This document shows, piece after piece, positions 1 through 6,849 of a DNA stretch of 31,483 bases (positions are counted from its first letter, which is position 1; each line of letters begins with the position of its first letter). The translations under genes and the position numbers were made by a program. The notes beneath the pieces were generated by a model. The model did not search any database and was not told the DNA's origin. It saw only the letters and a program-made list of their open reading frames with translations. Source of the stretch: a virus; the IMG/VR virus record IMGVR_UViG_3300032116_000878, positions 1 through 31,483 of that record, one strand, 5' to 3'.

Positions 1-386
1 ATCGCCCTGAAACATTCCAATTTTTCATTTGGATCTTTAATATATGTATCAATCAATAATGAATACATTAAAGAATGGATATTTTCCATTGCCAACTGAA
101 TACCATAGAAAAATTTAGCTTCGGGGTATTGTACTTCTCTATAAAAGTTTTCAGCCAAGTTTTCATTGACAATTCCGTCAGAAGCCGCAAAAAATGATAA
201 TACATTTTTAACGAAAAACTTTTCGTTATCAGACAACATTTCCCAATCTCTGATATCGCCACTCAAATCAACTTCTTCAGCAGTCCAAAATGCGGCTTGA
301 TGTTTTTTATAAAATTCCCATATATCGTGATACTCAATGGGAAAAATAACAAAACGGTTTGGGTTTTCTTTTAAAATTTGTTCCAT
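1..386 (-). CDS. nrdB: Ribonucleotide reductase class I beta subunit (NrdB), N-terminal part, cut by window edge
   Basis: The small subunit of class Ia ribonucleotide reductase carries the di-iron/tyrosyl radical cofactor used to make dNTPs for phage DNA synthesis. Only the first 128 residues are in the window; the C-terminal part lies beyond base 1. Visible hallmarks are W34..EEVD40, matching the region of the first iron-ligand Asp in E. coli NrdB, and ENIHSLMY at 101-108. In the latter, E101 and H104 match iron ligands (the ExxH motif) and Y108 matches the radical tyrosine. The ATG at 386-384 lies 2 nt after the helicase stop codon, so the gene is probably translated from the same message as the replication genes upstream. 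Assignment to the family is secure; completeness cannot be judged. Confidence 0.93.
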   Translation of the reverse strand, partial: MEQILKENPNRFVIFPIEYHDIWEFYKKHQAAFWTAEEVDLSGDIRDWEMLSDNEKFFVKNVLSFFAASDGIVNENLAENFYREVQYPEAKFFYGIQLAMENIHSLMYSLLIDTYIKDPNEKLECFRA

Positions 387-388
387 AA

Positions 389-1771
389 TTAATTTAATTT
401 TTGATCTTTTTCTTTTCTTTTATCCATCAATTCTTTCATTCTTTTACGACGTTCTTCCTCTTTGTTTTCTTCATGACCCAAGAATGTTGTAGATGATTCA
501 ACATCTATTTCAAGCATCGCATTGTCAAATTTACAATTTTCAAAGATTATACCATCATCTCCGATACGAGATTTTGTAATGGCAATTGTTGCCAATTTCA
601 TTTCCTTTTGTTGTAATGTCTTAGCCACTGATATAATAACGTGACCAACTTGAGCTTTCTTAATAGAACCCCCCATTTGATCTGTGGTAACAACCTCTGA
701 TGAAATTGAACTACGATTACCTTGAGTTGCCGTCCATCCAACCAAACTTAATTCGTGACACATAGCTTCAAAACCTCTCATAACCGAACCTTCACTTTTC
801 CATTCATCTTCTAACTGCCTATCAGGTAAAACACAATCAATATAATCCAATAAAACCATATCAATTTGCTGACCATCGGCAATTAATTTTCTTATTGAAT
901 TTTTAATCTGATTCATAGACAACGTATCTGAAGCATATTTTTGTAAAATTAGTTTATTTTTCATTGATCCTTCAACTTCTTTTACTTTATTTATCGCTTC
1001 ATCCTTTTTTACGGTCAAATCGTCAGGGTGGATCCCTGTCCATAATACGATGTGTTTTCTTTGAATGATCTTTGGGTTATCCTCAAAAAATATTTGAAGT
1101 ACATTATAACCCAAATTAAATGCGTGATTTGCTATCTTAGTGAGTAGGGTACTTTTTCCAACCCCTGTCGGGGCAAGTATAACACCAATCTCACCTTTAG
1201 CCAATCCACCTTTTAATAACCTATCAATACCAGGAATACCCATAGGGATTGGATGTCTGTAATCCTCGTTTAAAACATCGTCCAAGTTTGAGAAAACATC
1301 CATAAGTGAAATTTCTCTTTCTCCGACTTGTAACGCATTTTTAAATAATTCCTCAATTGTGTCATAACTTTCAAACTCACCACCATCAATGATTTTCTGA
1401 GCCTTTGTCATGGCTTTTGAAACTTCTTGTTGCTTACAAAATTTCAAAGCCTTTTCTTGAACAAATTGAAGTCCTTCAACGTTAATATCTTTGATTTTTT
1501 TTATTGTGTCAATCACAACCTTTGCAACGGTTTCTTGAGGTAATTCGCTTCTTGTAATTTGGTTTAGCGTTTCAAACGATGGTGATGCTTCGTACTTTTT
1601 GAAATACTCTTTAATCATTTGTAAAATGATTTTGAAGTATTTGTTTTCAAAATAGGTTGGTTCAATAACATCAATAATAGAATGGGCGAACTCCTTATCA
1701 ATGACAAGTTGGTTAAGTAATTGTAACTGAAATGTTTGTCCTAAATATTCAAAATTTTTCTCTGTCGCCAT
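389..1771 (-). CDS. Replicative DNA helicase, DnaB/T4 gp41 type
   Basis: Hexameric 5'-3' replicative helicase of the RecA/DnaB fold that unwinds DNA at the phage fork, presumably with a primase encoded elsewhere. The 460-aa length is typical of DnaB and gp41. The N-terminal ~150 residues are a helical domain (start of the DnaB-N type: [14 protein letters not shown], then helices). The ATPase domain has Walker [10 protein letters not shown] at 200-208, Walker [10 protein letters not shown] at 304-312, and a sensor-like TATQGNR at 348-352 onward. The C-terminus is a highly charged Lys/Glu tail. A promoter-like AATATTTAT element lies 22 nt before the ATG and overlaps the stop of the preceding gene. 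The gene is followed 2 nt later by nrdB. Confidence 0.92.
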   Translation of the reverse strand: MATEKNFEYLGQTFQLQLLNQLVIDKEFAHSIIDVIEPTYFENKYFKIILQMIKEYFKKYEASPSFETLNQITRSELPQETVAKVVIDTIKKIKDINVEGLQFVQEKALKFCKQQEVSKAMTKAQKIIDGGEFESYDTIEELFKNALQVGEREISLMDVFSNLDDVLNEDYRHPIPMGIPGIDRLLKGGLAKGEIGVILAPTGVGKSTLLTKIANHAFNLGYNVLQIFFEDNPKIIQRKHIVLWTGIHPDDLTVKKDEAINKVKEVEGSMKNKLILQKYASDTLSMNQIKNSIRKLIADGQQIDMVLLDYIDCVLPDRQLEDEWKSEGSVMRGFEAMCHELSLVGWTATQGNRSSISSEVVTTDQMGGSIKKAQVGHVIISVAKTLQQKEMKLATIAITKSRIGDDGIIFENCKFDNAMLEIDVESSTTFLGHEENKEEERRKRMKELMDKRKEKDQKLN

Positions 1772-1793
1772 ATAATTTCTCTTTGATGTATTG

Positions 1794-1802
1794 ATAAATA
1801 TT
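1794..1802 (-). promoter_or_regulatory. AATATTTAT promoter-like element before the helicase gene
   Basis: The coding strand reads TGTAATATTTATCAATA, a match to an element that recurs before many genes here. It ends 22 nt before the helicase ATG and overlaps the stop codon of the upstream 150-aa gene. The promoter role is inferred from recurrence and orientation only. Confidence 0.4.
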
Positions 1803-2253
1803 ACACATCCAAACTATAATTCATATAATCAAAACTTAATTTTTTTGTTGAAAAAATCTCGGTTAGGGCTGTCAGAATGGGTTTTAATTTTGGTCGAAGA
1901 TCGACTGTGTATCTAACTTTGGGCGGATAAACCTTCGCGTCGAGATACCTTGAATATAATACACTTTCACCATTTTTAATTGTTAATGTGAATTTTTCAG
2001 GACCATTTAAAAACGATGTTTCCATAATTTCAGGGTTTTCAAAAATCTCATATTGATTGTCCATCATATAAGTCGCAGTTCTAACTCTTAGATTATCACG
2101 AAATTCTGTAATAAACTCCTCAATAAATTCATGCAATTCCACTGAATTTTTTGCCTTTGGATTATACCCCCTCACATTAAAAAATCTTTGGACGATAATG
2201 TTTTCATTCACTTTTAACAAAAATTCCAATTTTGTTGTTTCTTGATCTTTCAT
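1801..2253 (-). CDS. Hypothetical protein in replication operon (150 aa)
   Basis: I do not recognise this protein. It is soluble in appearance, with alternating beta-like segments (KLEFLLKVNENIIVQRFF, EKFTLTIKN) and an amphipathic helix (ELHEFIEEFITEFRDNL); no cysteine or catalytic motif stands out. Its ATG overlaps the stop codon of the upstream 5' nuclease gene by 4 nt (ATGA), so translation is probably coupled. Position between the 5' nuclease and the replicative helicase suggests a replication accessory role, for example helicase loading as with T4 gp59, but length and visible sequence do not show gp59 similarity. Function is unassigned. Confidence 0.8.
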   Translation of the reverse strand: MKDQETTKLEFLLKVNENIIVQRFFNVRGYNPKAKNSVELHEFIEEFITEFRDNLRVRTATYMMDNQYEIFENPEIMETSFLNGPEKFTLTIKNGESVLYSRYLDAKVYPPKVRYTVDLRPKLKPILTALTEIFSTKKLSFDYMNYSLDV

Positions 2254-3266
2254 AATTTGTTTTTTTGGTTTTTAAATTTTGTTTTTTCTTTTCTTGTTAG
2301 TTTTAGTATTGGTTTTAAAAATTCAACCCATGCGTCGTCTTTTTTTGGTAGGTATTTGAATAACCCATCTTCCATCATCATTTTAATTAGATTTTTATAA
2401 CCTCTCCCATCAGGGTCTAATGTCTCACTATAATATTGATTAACAATTTCTTTAGCTTGATCTGTAATGAGGGGGCTTGATAAATCTATTATTTTTTGAT
2501 TTATCGTAAAAAACTCTTCACCATAAATTCCTTCTTTTGTTCTTCCTGTAAGTAAATTTTTAAGTGCGACATTTTCTTTATCTTCTTTTAAAAGTGTTTC
2601 TGCTTTTGATAAAATATCATCAAATGATACTAAATTTTCAAGTACCTCAGGGAATAATTTTACCAATGTTTTTTCACCAAATAACCTTATACCATCAATA
2701 TTATCAGATGTGTCACCACAAAGGATTTTAACGGTCTTGATATTAAAGTGGGGGAACTCTAAATCTTTATTTTTAACCATATCACCCATCTTATATGTTT
2801 TTTTTGCGTTGGGTGAATAAACTGACACCTTACCTGAAATAAGTTGTGTAAGATCCCTATCCCCTGAAAAGATGGTTATTTGTTCATTCTCAGCTATTTG
2901 ACAATAATATGATATAAGGTCGTCGGCTTCATTATTATCAACCTCAATTTGTCTTACAAACATTTCTTCCAAATATTGTTTTATTCGTTCTTTTTGTCTG
3001 TAAAATGATTCCTTTTTTTGATCAGTATCTGTTGATGACCTTTGCTCTTTATATTTGGGATATATTAACTTACGTGAGGATGAATTTGAATCTCCGTCCC
3101 ACATAACTACCACCTTGTCAAAGTTTTGTTCTTCTATGAACTTACGGAGGGTATTTAAGAAATGATAAATACCTCCGATATGTTCTCCTTTGTGGTAAAA
3201 TTCTTTGACTCCATAGAAGCCTATCTTGAGCAGATTATTTGCATCTACGAGCAATGTTTTAGTCAT
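2250..3266 (-). CDS. 5'-3' exonuclease / flap endonuclease, T4 RNase H-like
   Basis: FEN-family nuclease that would remove RNA primers and flaps from lagging-strand fragments. The 338 aa length is close to T4 RNase H (305 aa). Metal-binding acidic residues appear in family order: D8 in LLVDANN, D57/D59 in MWDGDS followed by a basic YPKYKEQR segment, E113/D115/D116 in NNEADDL, D136/D138 in SGDRDLT, and D185/D188 in GDTSDNI. The last group leads into the helix-3-turn-helix DGIRLFGEKT. The lysine-rich C-terminal tail (EKTKFKNQKNKL) may contact DNA. It starts 6 nt after uvsX and overlaps the following gene by 4 nt. Confidence 0.92.
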   Translation of the reverse strand: MTKTLLVDANNLLKIGFYGVKEFYHKGEHIGGIYHFLNTLRKFIEEQNFDKVVVMWDGDSNSSSRKLIYPKYKEQRSSTDTDQKKESFYRQKERIKQYLEEMFVRQIEVDNNEADDLISYYCQIAENEQITIFSGDRDLTQLISGKVSVYSPNAKKTYKMGDMVKNKDLEFPHFNIKTVKILCGDTSDNIDGIRLFGEKTLVKLFPEVLENLVSFDDILSKAETLLKEDKENVALKNLLTGRTKEGIYGEEFFTINQKIIDLSSPLITDQAKEIVNQYYSETLDPDGRGYKNLIKMMMEDGLFKYLPKKDDAWVEFLKPILKLTRKEKTKFKNQKNKL

Positions 3267-3272
3267 CTTTTT

Positions 3273-4277
3273 TTATTCTTCTGGTTTTTCTTCTTTCAAT
3301 TCAAAATCACCATCCACACCTAAAATTTCTTTCCAATAATCCGCATATTCTTTTTTGTATTTTTCAATAGATGTTTTTTCCTCTGCGGGTTCTTTACCTG
3401 CTATAAATCCGTGTGGTGTCACAATAATTTTACCATCATCATATCCTAAACCAGAAATATGATTTTTAAGAACAGAGATTTTAGTTCTACTCGCAAACTT
3501 TACACTTCTTTTGTCTTTTGTTGCGGTAATCTTTGTAGTACCAGCACCTTTTTGATTACCAAACAAGAATACTAAAGATGAATTTAACCAAATAGCCTCA
3601 CCACCTTTTGCTTTAATTTTTGCTTGACCGAAAGGATTGTCAGGTAACTCAACCCACGGTTGATTCACAATAATCAACGTATTTTCATATTTACTATCTG
3701 ATTTACGTGACCCTGAAATTCTTTGATTAATACCCATACCTATTTTATCTGCAAGAACTGCCGCATTGTGTTGACGACCACCCTTTCCGTCATATGTCAT
3801 TTTACACGGAACGGACCCCACACTATCCCAGAGAAAACATAATGAATAATCTAAATCACCCTTTTCTTGAGCATCCAATAGTTCATTAATATAATCGGTA
3901 ATTTGTTCGATATATTGAAATGAGTTGTTAAATAAAAAGAACCCATCCCAATCCATTTCTCCTGTTGACTCATCAACAACCTCATCACATTCAAATCCCA
4001 TCATCTTTGCGTGGTCAAATGACCATTTTTGTTCAGTGATAATGAATACAGGTAAAGTTTGTTTTTTCTGAGCATCAACAGCCGTCTTTACAAGTGCAGT
4101 TGTCTTACCTGTATCTGAGTGCCCCAAGAACATATTAATATGTCCAATTGCAGGACCTGGTAGCCCCACCGCATCCAAGAACTCAGGACCCAAATCAAAA
4201 TACCTTTGTGGTTTATATTTTGCCGATGTTGAGAACTTATTCTTGATTGATTTAAAATCTTGTTTCTTTAAAGCCAT
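3273..4277 (-). CDS. uvsX: RecA-like recombinase UvsX
   Basis: Strand-exchange ATPase used in recombination-dependent replication and repair. At 334 aa it is somewhat shorter than T4 UvsX (391 aa). Walker A GHSDTGKT lies at 52-59 and Walker B LCFLWD at 146-151 followed by SVGS, as in UvsX/RecA. The later segment LIIVNQPWVEL with a Gly/Lys-rich stretch (KAKGGEAIW) corresponds to the DNA-binding L2 region. The C-terminus is acidic. It lies immediately downstream of the gp32-like SSB and a 72-aa gene, which fits the functional pairing of UvsX with SSB. The start has no Shine-Dalgarno sequence (TTTAATT before ATG). Confidence 0.93.
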   Translation of the reverse strand: MALKKQDFKSIKNKFSTSAKYKPQRYFDLGPEFLDAVGLPGPAIGHINMFLGHSDTGKTTALVKTAVDAQKKQTLPVFIITEQKWSFDHAKMMGFECDEVVDESTGEMDWDGFFLFNNSFQYIEQITDYINELLDAQEKGDLDYSLCFLWDSVGSVPCKMTYDGKGGRQHNAAVLADKIGMGINQRISGSRKSDSKYENTLIIVNQPWVELPDNPFGQAKIKAKGGEAIWLNSSLVFLFGNQKGAGTTKITATKDKRSVKFASRTKISVLKNHISGLGYDDGKIIVTPHGFIAGKEPAEEKTSIEKYKKEYADYWKEILGVDGDFELKEEKPEE

Positions 4278-4279
4278 AA

Positions 4280-4498
4280 TTAAATTTCGTATTTGTAGAA
4301 CTGTTCTAAGTTCTCTAATTTATCTTTTGCACACGCCCTTTTCTCAATTAACTTGTCCATTTCTTCTATATGCTGTGGATGTTCTCCAATACCCACCGCA
4401 CTATTAAAATAAACTAAAAGTGATGCTTCGGCTTCTAACATTTCGGCCTCATACTTTGCTCTAAGAGCTCCGTACATTTTTGTTTTAATTTTGTCCAT
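4280..4498 (-). CDS. Small hypothetical helical protein (72 aa) upstream of uvsX
   Basis: I do not recognise this protein. It appears to be two charged helices (residues ~1-30 and ~43-70, the second rich in Glu/Lys) joined by a short Gly/His/Pro linker, so a helical hairpin is likely. It ends 2 nt before uvsX starts and begins just after the SSB terminator, so it probably opens the uvsX transcription unit. The position between SSB and UvsX invites comparison with the recombination mediator UvsY, but it is half the length of UvsY (137 aa) and no diagnostic motif is visible. Confidence 0.78.
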   Translation of the reverse strand: MDKIKTKMYGALRAKYEAEMLEAEASLLVYFNSAVGIGEHPQHIEEMDKLIEKRACAKDKLENLEQFYKYEI

Positions 4499-4530
4499 GC
4501 TATTAAGTTAAATTGATTAAATATAATAAA

Positions 4531-4563
4531 GGATGGACACTTTGTCCATGTAAATGTCCATCC
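4531..4563 (-). terminator. Intrinsic terminator after the SSB gene
   Basis: A perfect 9-bp inverted repeat (GGATGGACA / TGTCCATCC) encloses a 15-nt loop and, on the minus strand, is followed by TTTATTATATTT. It starts 16 nt past the SSB stop codon. A nested alternative (TGGACA-CTT-TGTCCA) is also possible. It would limit read-through from the highly expressed SSB gene into the 72-aa/uvsX unit. Confidence 0.75.
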
Positions 4564-4578
4564 TATGATTTTGTTTGA

Positions 4579-5430
4579 TTAGAAAGGTAGGTCTTCGTCT
4601 GGTTCTCCGTTAGCCTGTGGATCTTCATATGTGCTTTCAGACCCCCCAATTGATTTGGTATCAACAGATGAATCACCATAAACGTATTTTCCTGCGTCTG
4701 AATCCCACCTTGGGGTTTCTCCCCTTGCGATTGCTTCCAAATAGTCTTCAGGTTTTTTTGAATAGACATCCGCCCAAGTTAATTCATCATTTAACCATTC
4801 TTTAACGGTATCTTCATTCTCATGTAAAGGTTGTGGATCATCTTGCATAATAGCTTGAATTACCGTATAAGGTTTTCCGTTATTTGCCTTTGTTTTGGTA
4901 AGTTCCAAAATGAGGTCTCTACCTTTTTGTGGATCTGTAATATCTCCTTTTGCTCTCCAAATTGGAATGATTTTATCCAAAATTCCTTCTTTTTTGTAAT
5001 TGTGTTTAAATCTCCAAAACTTTGGACCATCCTTTTCTTGGTCACGATCAATTACTTTGACAATATAAAATAATCTTGATCTATAAGAACTTGCGAGTTT
5101 TTTATCCGCTTCTTTTCCTGTTGAACTTAGTTCTTCATAAAGTTCATTAAGCGGTGACCTTTCATTGTCGTTTTTGCCAGGGTCATAAAGTTTAACCCAT
5201 TTTCCATCCACTTGAACTTCGTGGTACCATACTTCTTTGAATGGTGAGCTCCCGTCACTTGTGGGTAGAATTCTGATTCTTTTTTGCCCTTGATTTTCTT
5301 TATCGCCAAGAACGGCAGCGAAGTATTTTTTCATTCTCTCGTCTTGACTCATCTTTGAGCCTGAAGACGAACTTGACTTTTGTTGTTTTTCATACTGAGC
5401 CAAAACAGCATCCATTGCATTTGTCGCCAT
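4579..5430 (-). CDS. Single-stranded DNA-binding protein, gp32-like
   Basis: Coats single-stranded DNA and organises replication and recombination partners. The 283 aa length is close to T4 gp32 (301 aa). It has a basic, Ser-rich N-terminal region (residues 1-35), an OB-fold-like core with aromatic and basic residues (KRIRILP at 50-56, EVWYHEV at 66-72, SRLFYIVKV at 118-126) and an acidic tail ending DEDLPF. There is no cysteine anywhere, so the zinc knuckle of T4 gp32 is absent; where gp32 has zinc ligands this protein has a helical charged segment (ERSPLNELYEEL). The last six residues resemble the protein-interaction tip of bacterial SSB (DDDIPF). Flanked by a terminator on each side, so it is probably a single-gene unit. 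Confidence 0.87.
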   Translation of the reverse strand: MATNAMDAVLAQYEKQQKSSSSSGSKMSQDERMKKYFAAVLGDKENQGQKRIRILPTSDGSSPFKEVWYHEVQVDGKWVKLYDPGKNDNERSPLNELYEELSSTGKEADKKLASSYRSRLFYIVKVIDRDQEKDGPKFWRFKHNYKKEGILDKIIPIWRAKGDITDPQKGRDLILELTKTKANNGKPYTVIQAIMQDDPQPLHENEDTVKEWLNDELTWADVYSKKPEDYLEAIARGETPRWDSDAGKYVYGDSSVDTKSIGGSESTYEDPQANGEPDEDLPF

Positions 5431-5501
5431 AAGTTAAAAGTGTTTAATTGTTAAATTGTTTAAGAAATATAAGTGTTATAAGTGAGTTGTCAAATTAAAA
5501 A

Positions 5502-5530
5502 GGGGTATGAATTTTTTATTTTCATACCCC
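5502..5530 (-). terminator. Intrinsic terminator between small-gene block and SSB
   Basis: A perfect 10-bp stem (GGGGTATGAA / TTCATACCCC) with a 9-nt loop is followed on the minus strand by TTTTTAATTT. It lies 20 nt past the stop codon of the 117-aa gene and about 70 nt before the SSB start, so it separates the late block from the SSB unit. Confidence 0.85.
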
Positions 5531-5549
5531 AAATTATAATGTAATATAT

Positions 5550-5903
5550 TTAATTTTTCAATTTGTAAGCCTCCTCCAACCCAACACCCAGCATTGCAGA
5601 GCTTGAGCTTGGTGTAACACCCTTCAATTTGTAAGCCTCCTCCAACCAGTGTTTCATAATTGATTTAATATCATCATATTCGAGATAAAATAACGATTCA
5701 ATTTTTGACCATATTTCGCCGTAGTGAATCCAAACATACTGATTTTTCTTATTGTATTGCATAAGAATTTCATTATCAGAATCAACGTAAAATACTGAAT
5801 TAGGATATTTGGAACTGGTTTTTTGAGTTAAGTTTCCAAAATATTTATTCAGATACAGTAAAACTACTCTAACTAACTGCGGTCTATTTATTATTATGTT
5901 CAT
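5550..5903 (-). CDS. Hypothetical protein with duplicated LEEAYKLK C-terminus (117 aa)
   Basis: I do not recognise this protein. The N-terminal part has the look of a small alpha/beta domain (RPQLVRVVLLYLNKYF, then SVFYVDSDNEILMQY and YVWIHYGEIW). After residue ~85, LEEAYKLK appears, then a 14-residue Ser-rich linker GVTPSSSSAMLGVG, then LEEAYKLK again and a stop. The duplication is exact at the DNA level and the cassette is clearly more GC-rich than its surroundings, which suggests a recent in-frame insertion or duplication. It overlaps the upstream 229-aa gene by one base at the stop/start. A terminator follows. Confidence 0.75.
   Translation of the reverse strand: MNIIINRPQLVRVVLLYLNKYFGNLTQKTSSKYPNSVFYVDSDNEILMQYNKKNQYVWIHYGEIWSKIESLFYLEYDDIKSIMKHWLEEAYKLKGVTPSSSSAMLGVGLEEAYKLKN
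5557..5647. repeat. Direct repeat of 25 bp flanking a 41-bp hairpin-forming insert
   Basis: TTCAATTTGTAAGCCTCCTC (continuing CAACC) occurs at 5557-5581 and again at 5623-5647, 66 nt apart, which keeps the reading frame. The spacer contains an imperfect inverted repeat, 5584-5592 with 5607-5615 (8 of 9 bp). The unit is inside the 3' end of the 117-aa gene. Confidence 0.9.
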
Positions 5904-6592
5904 TACTTAACTTCAACAGGTCTTTCATTACCAGGAAAATCTCTGAAACTATCTTTAATTTCTGACGGAGAAAAATCTTTCACCTCATCAGTTGTTAAAA
6001 CATATTCATTTTTTCCTGATTTTTCCATTTCTTCTTCTTTATCTACGAAGAAATCTGAAAGTTTTTGATTATATGGTCCCGAATCCAAACTTCTCAATTC
6101 TAGTTTTTCTTGTGCTGTCTTTGGTCTGTATTTTTCAACTTTGGCTTCTAAAGAATCTATTTTTGAAACGAGTTTGTCCATTTCTCCAAGTTTTGTTTGC
6201 AAGTTTTCCAACTGTCCAAACAAATTATTAAAATATTCTTCTTGCTTTGTTTCTATTGATTTTTGAGATGTAACCAAATCTGTAATATCTAATTCTTCTG
6301 TTGAGTCTCCCTCTTCTGATTCCCCTTCAGCACCTACTTTTTCAACATCAGGATCTGTTTCAGGATTAATTGGTTCAGGTTCTGCCGGTGGAGCTGGAGG
6401 TACCGCACCTTCGGGTGATGGTGGAGGTACTTCTCCCCCTAATGGTGGAGCGGCCGCCGCGGGATCTGCGGGTGGAGCGTCAACCGGTGGTGGAGCGTCA
6501 ATCGCTTCTTGTTCATAGATATATCTATTTATTTGATTATATCTTCTTAGTTCCTCTAATATTTTTTTATCTACACTCATTTTTTTAACCAT
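5903..6592 (-). CDS. Pro/Ala/Glu-rich protein with coiled coil (229 aa), function unknown
   Basis: I do not recognise this protein. Residues ~30-90 are a low-complexity Pro/Ala/Glu-rich stretch (APPPVDAPPADPAAAAPP and similar), then an acidic region, then a coiled coil at ~115-155 (NNLFGQLENLQTKLGEMDKL...), and a charged C-terminus (VKDFSPSEIKDSF). This looks like a flexible linker joined to an oligomerising segment, as in minor virion proteins, but the role is not proven. The ATG at 6592 overlaps the upstream gene by 8 nt; a second ATG at 6580 (MSVDKK) has an A-rich leader like other starts here and may be the real one. Confidence 0.72.
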   Translation of the reverse strand: MVKKMSVDKKILEELRRYNQINRYIYEQEAIDAPPPVDAPPADPAAAAPPLGGEVPPPSPEGAVPPAPPAEPEPINPETDPDVEKVGAEGESEEGDSTEELDITDLVTSQKSIETKQEEYFNNLFGQLENLQTKLGEMDKLVSKIDSLEAKVEKYRPKTAQEKLELRSLDSGPYNQKLSDFFVDKEEEMEKSGKNEYVLTTDEVKDFSPSEIKDSFRDFPGNERPVEVK

Positions 6593-6812
6593 TTAATAAT
6601 TGTTTAATACCTTTTGCAGTTTCAACCTGAATTTTTCTAGATTGATTTACGGTGTTATCAACTCTCTCAATAAGACCGTCTTTTATTCTAATAGTGTAAC
6701 ATTCACCACTATCAAGATCGCAAACTTGTTTGGATCCATTACCTAAATCTTTTTCTGACACCCTTGTTGATTTGCCAAGGTAATTGTCCAATATTTCTTT
6801 AACTGTGTTCAT
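6585..6812 (-). CDS. Small hypothetical protein (75 aa)
   Basis: I do not recognise this protein. It starts MNTVKEILDNYLGKSTRV and contains a short beta-rich middle (KQVCDLDSGECYTIRIKDGLI) with two cysteines eight residues apart, then a helical end. The frame is open to an ATG at 6839, but an AATATTTAT-type element at 6826-6834 sits inside that extension. The ATG at 6812 lies 13 nt after the element, the same spacing as before two other genes, so I chose 6812. It follows the giant hub gene and overlaps the next gene. Confidence 0.65.
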   Translation of the reverse strand: MNTVKEILDNYLGKSTRVSEKDLGNGSKQVCDLDSGECYTIRIKDGLIERVDNTVNQSRKIQVETAKGIKQLLNG

Positions 6813-6825
6813 AATTTTTTTATTT

Positions 6826-6834
6826 ATAAATATC
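6826..6834 (-). promoter_or_regulatory. GATATTTAT promoter-like element before the 75-aa gene
   Basis: The coding strand reads GATGATATTTATAAATA. It ends 13 nt before the ATG at 6812 and lies in the short gap after the hub gene. It is one of the recurring TATTTAT elements. Confidence 0.45.
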
Positions 6835-6849
6835 ATCAAAAAAGAAAAA

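Noticed and set aside
68-262. Separate 64-aa minus-strand gene within bases 68-262
   Set aside because: It is an out-of-frame shadow of nrdB, whose frame carries the iron-ligand and radical tyrosine motifs.
4617-5073. Plus-strand frames across the SSB gene
   Set aside because: They are antisense shadows of a well-supported SSB gene and encode sequence without any domain character.
6825-6832. T4-type late promoter TATAAATA on the plus strand (also near 18214, 23395, 24369)
   Set aside because: These exact matches point away from the gene they precede and into the 3' end of the upstream minus-strand gene; the complementary TATTTAT on the coding strand is the consistent orientation.
6813-6839. 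Longer start (MMIFINKKI) for the 75-aa gene
   Set aside because: The extension contains the promoter-like element and shows no protein-like conservation signal; 6812 has the 13-nt spacing seen elsewhere.
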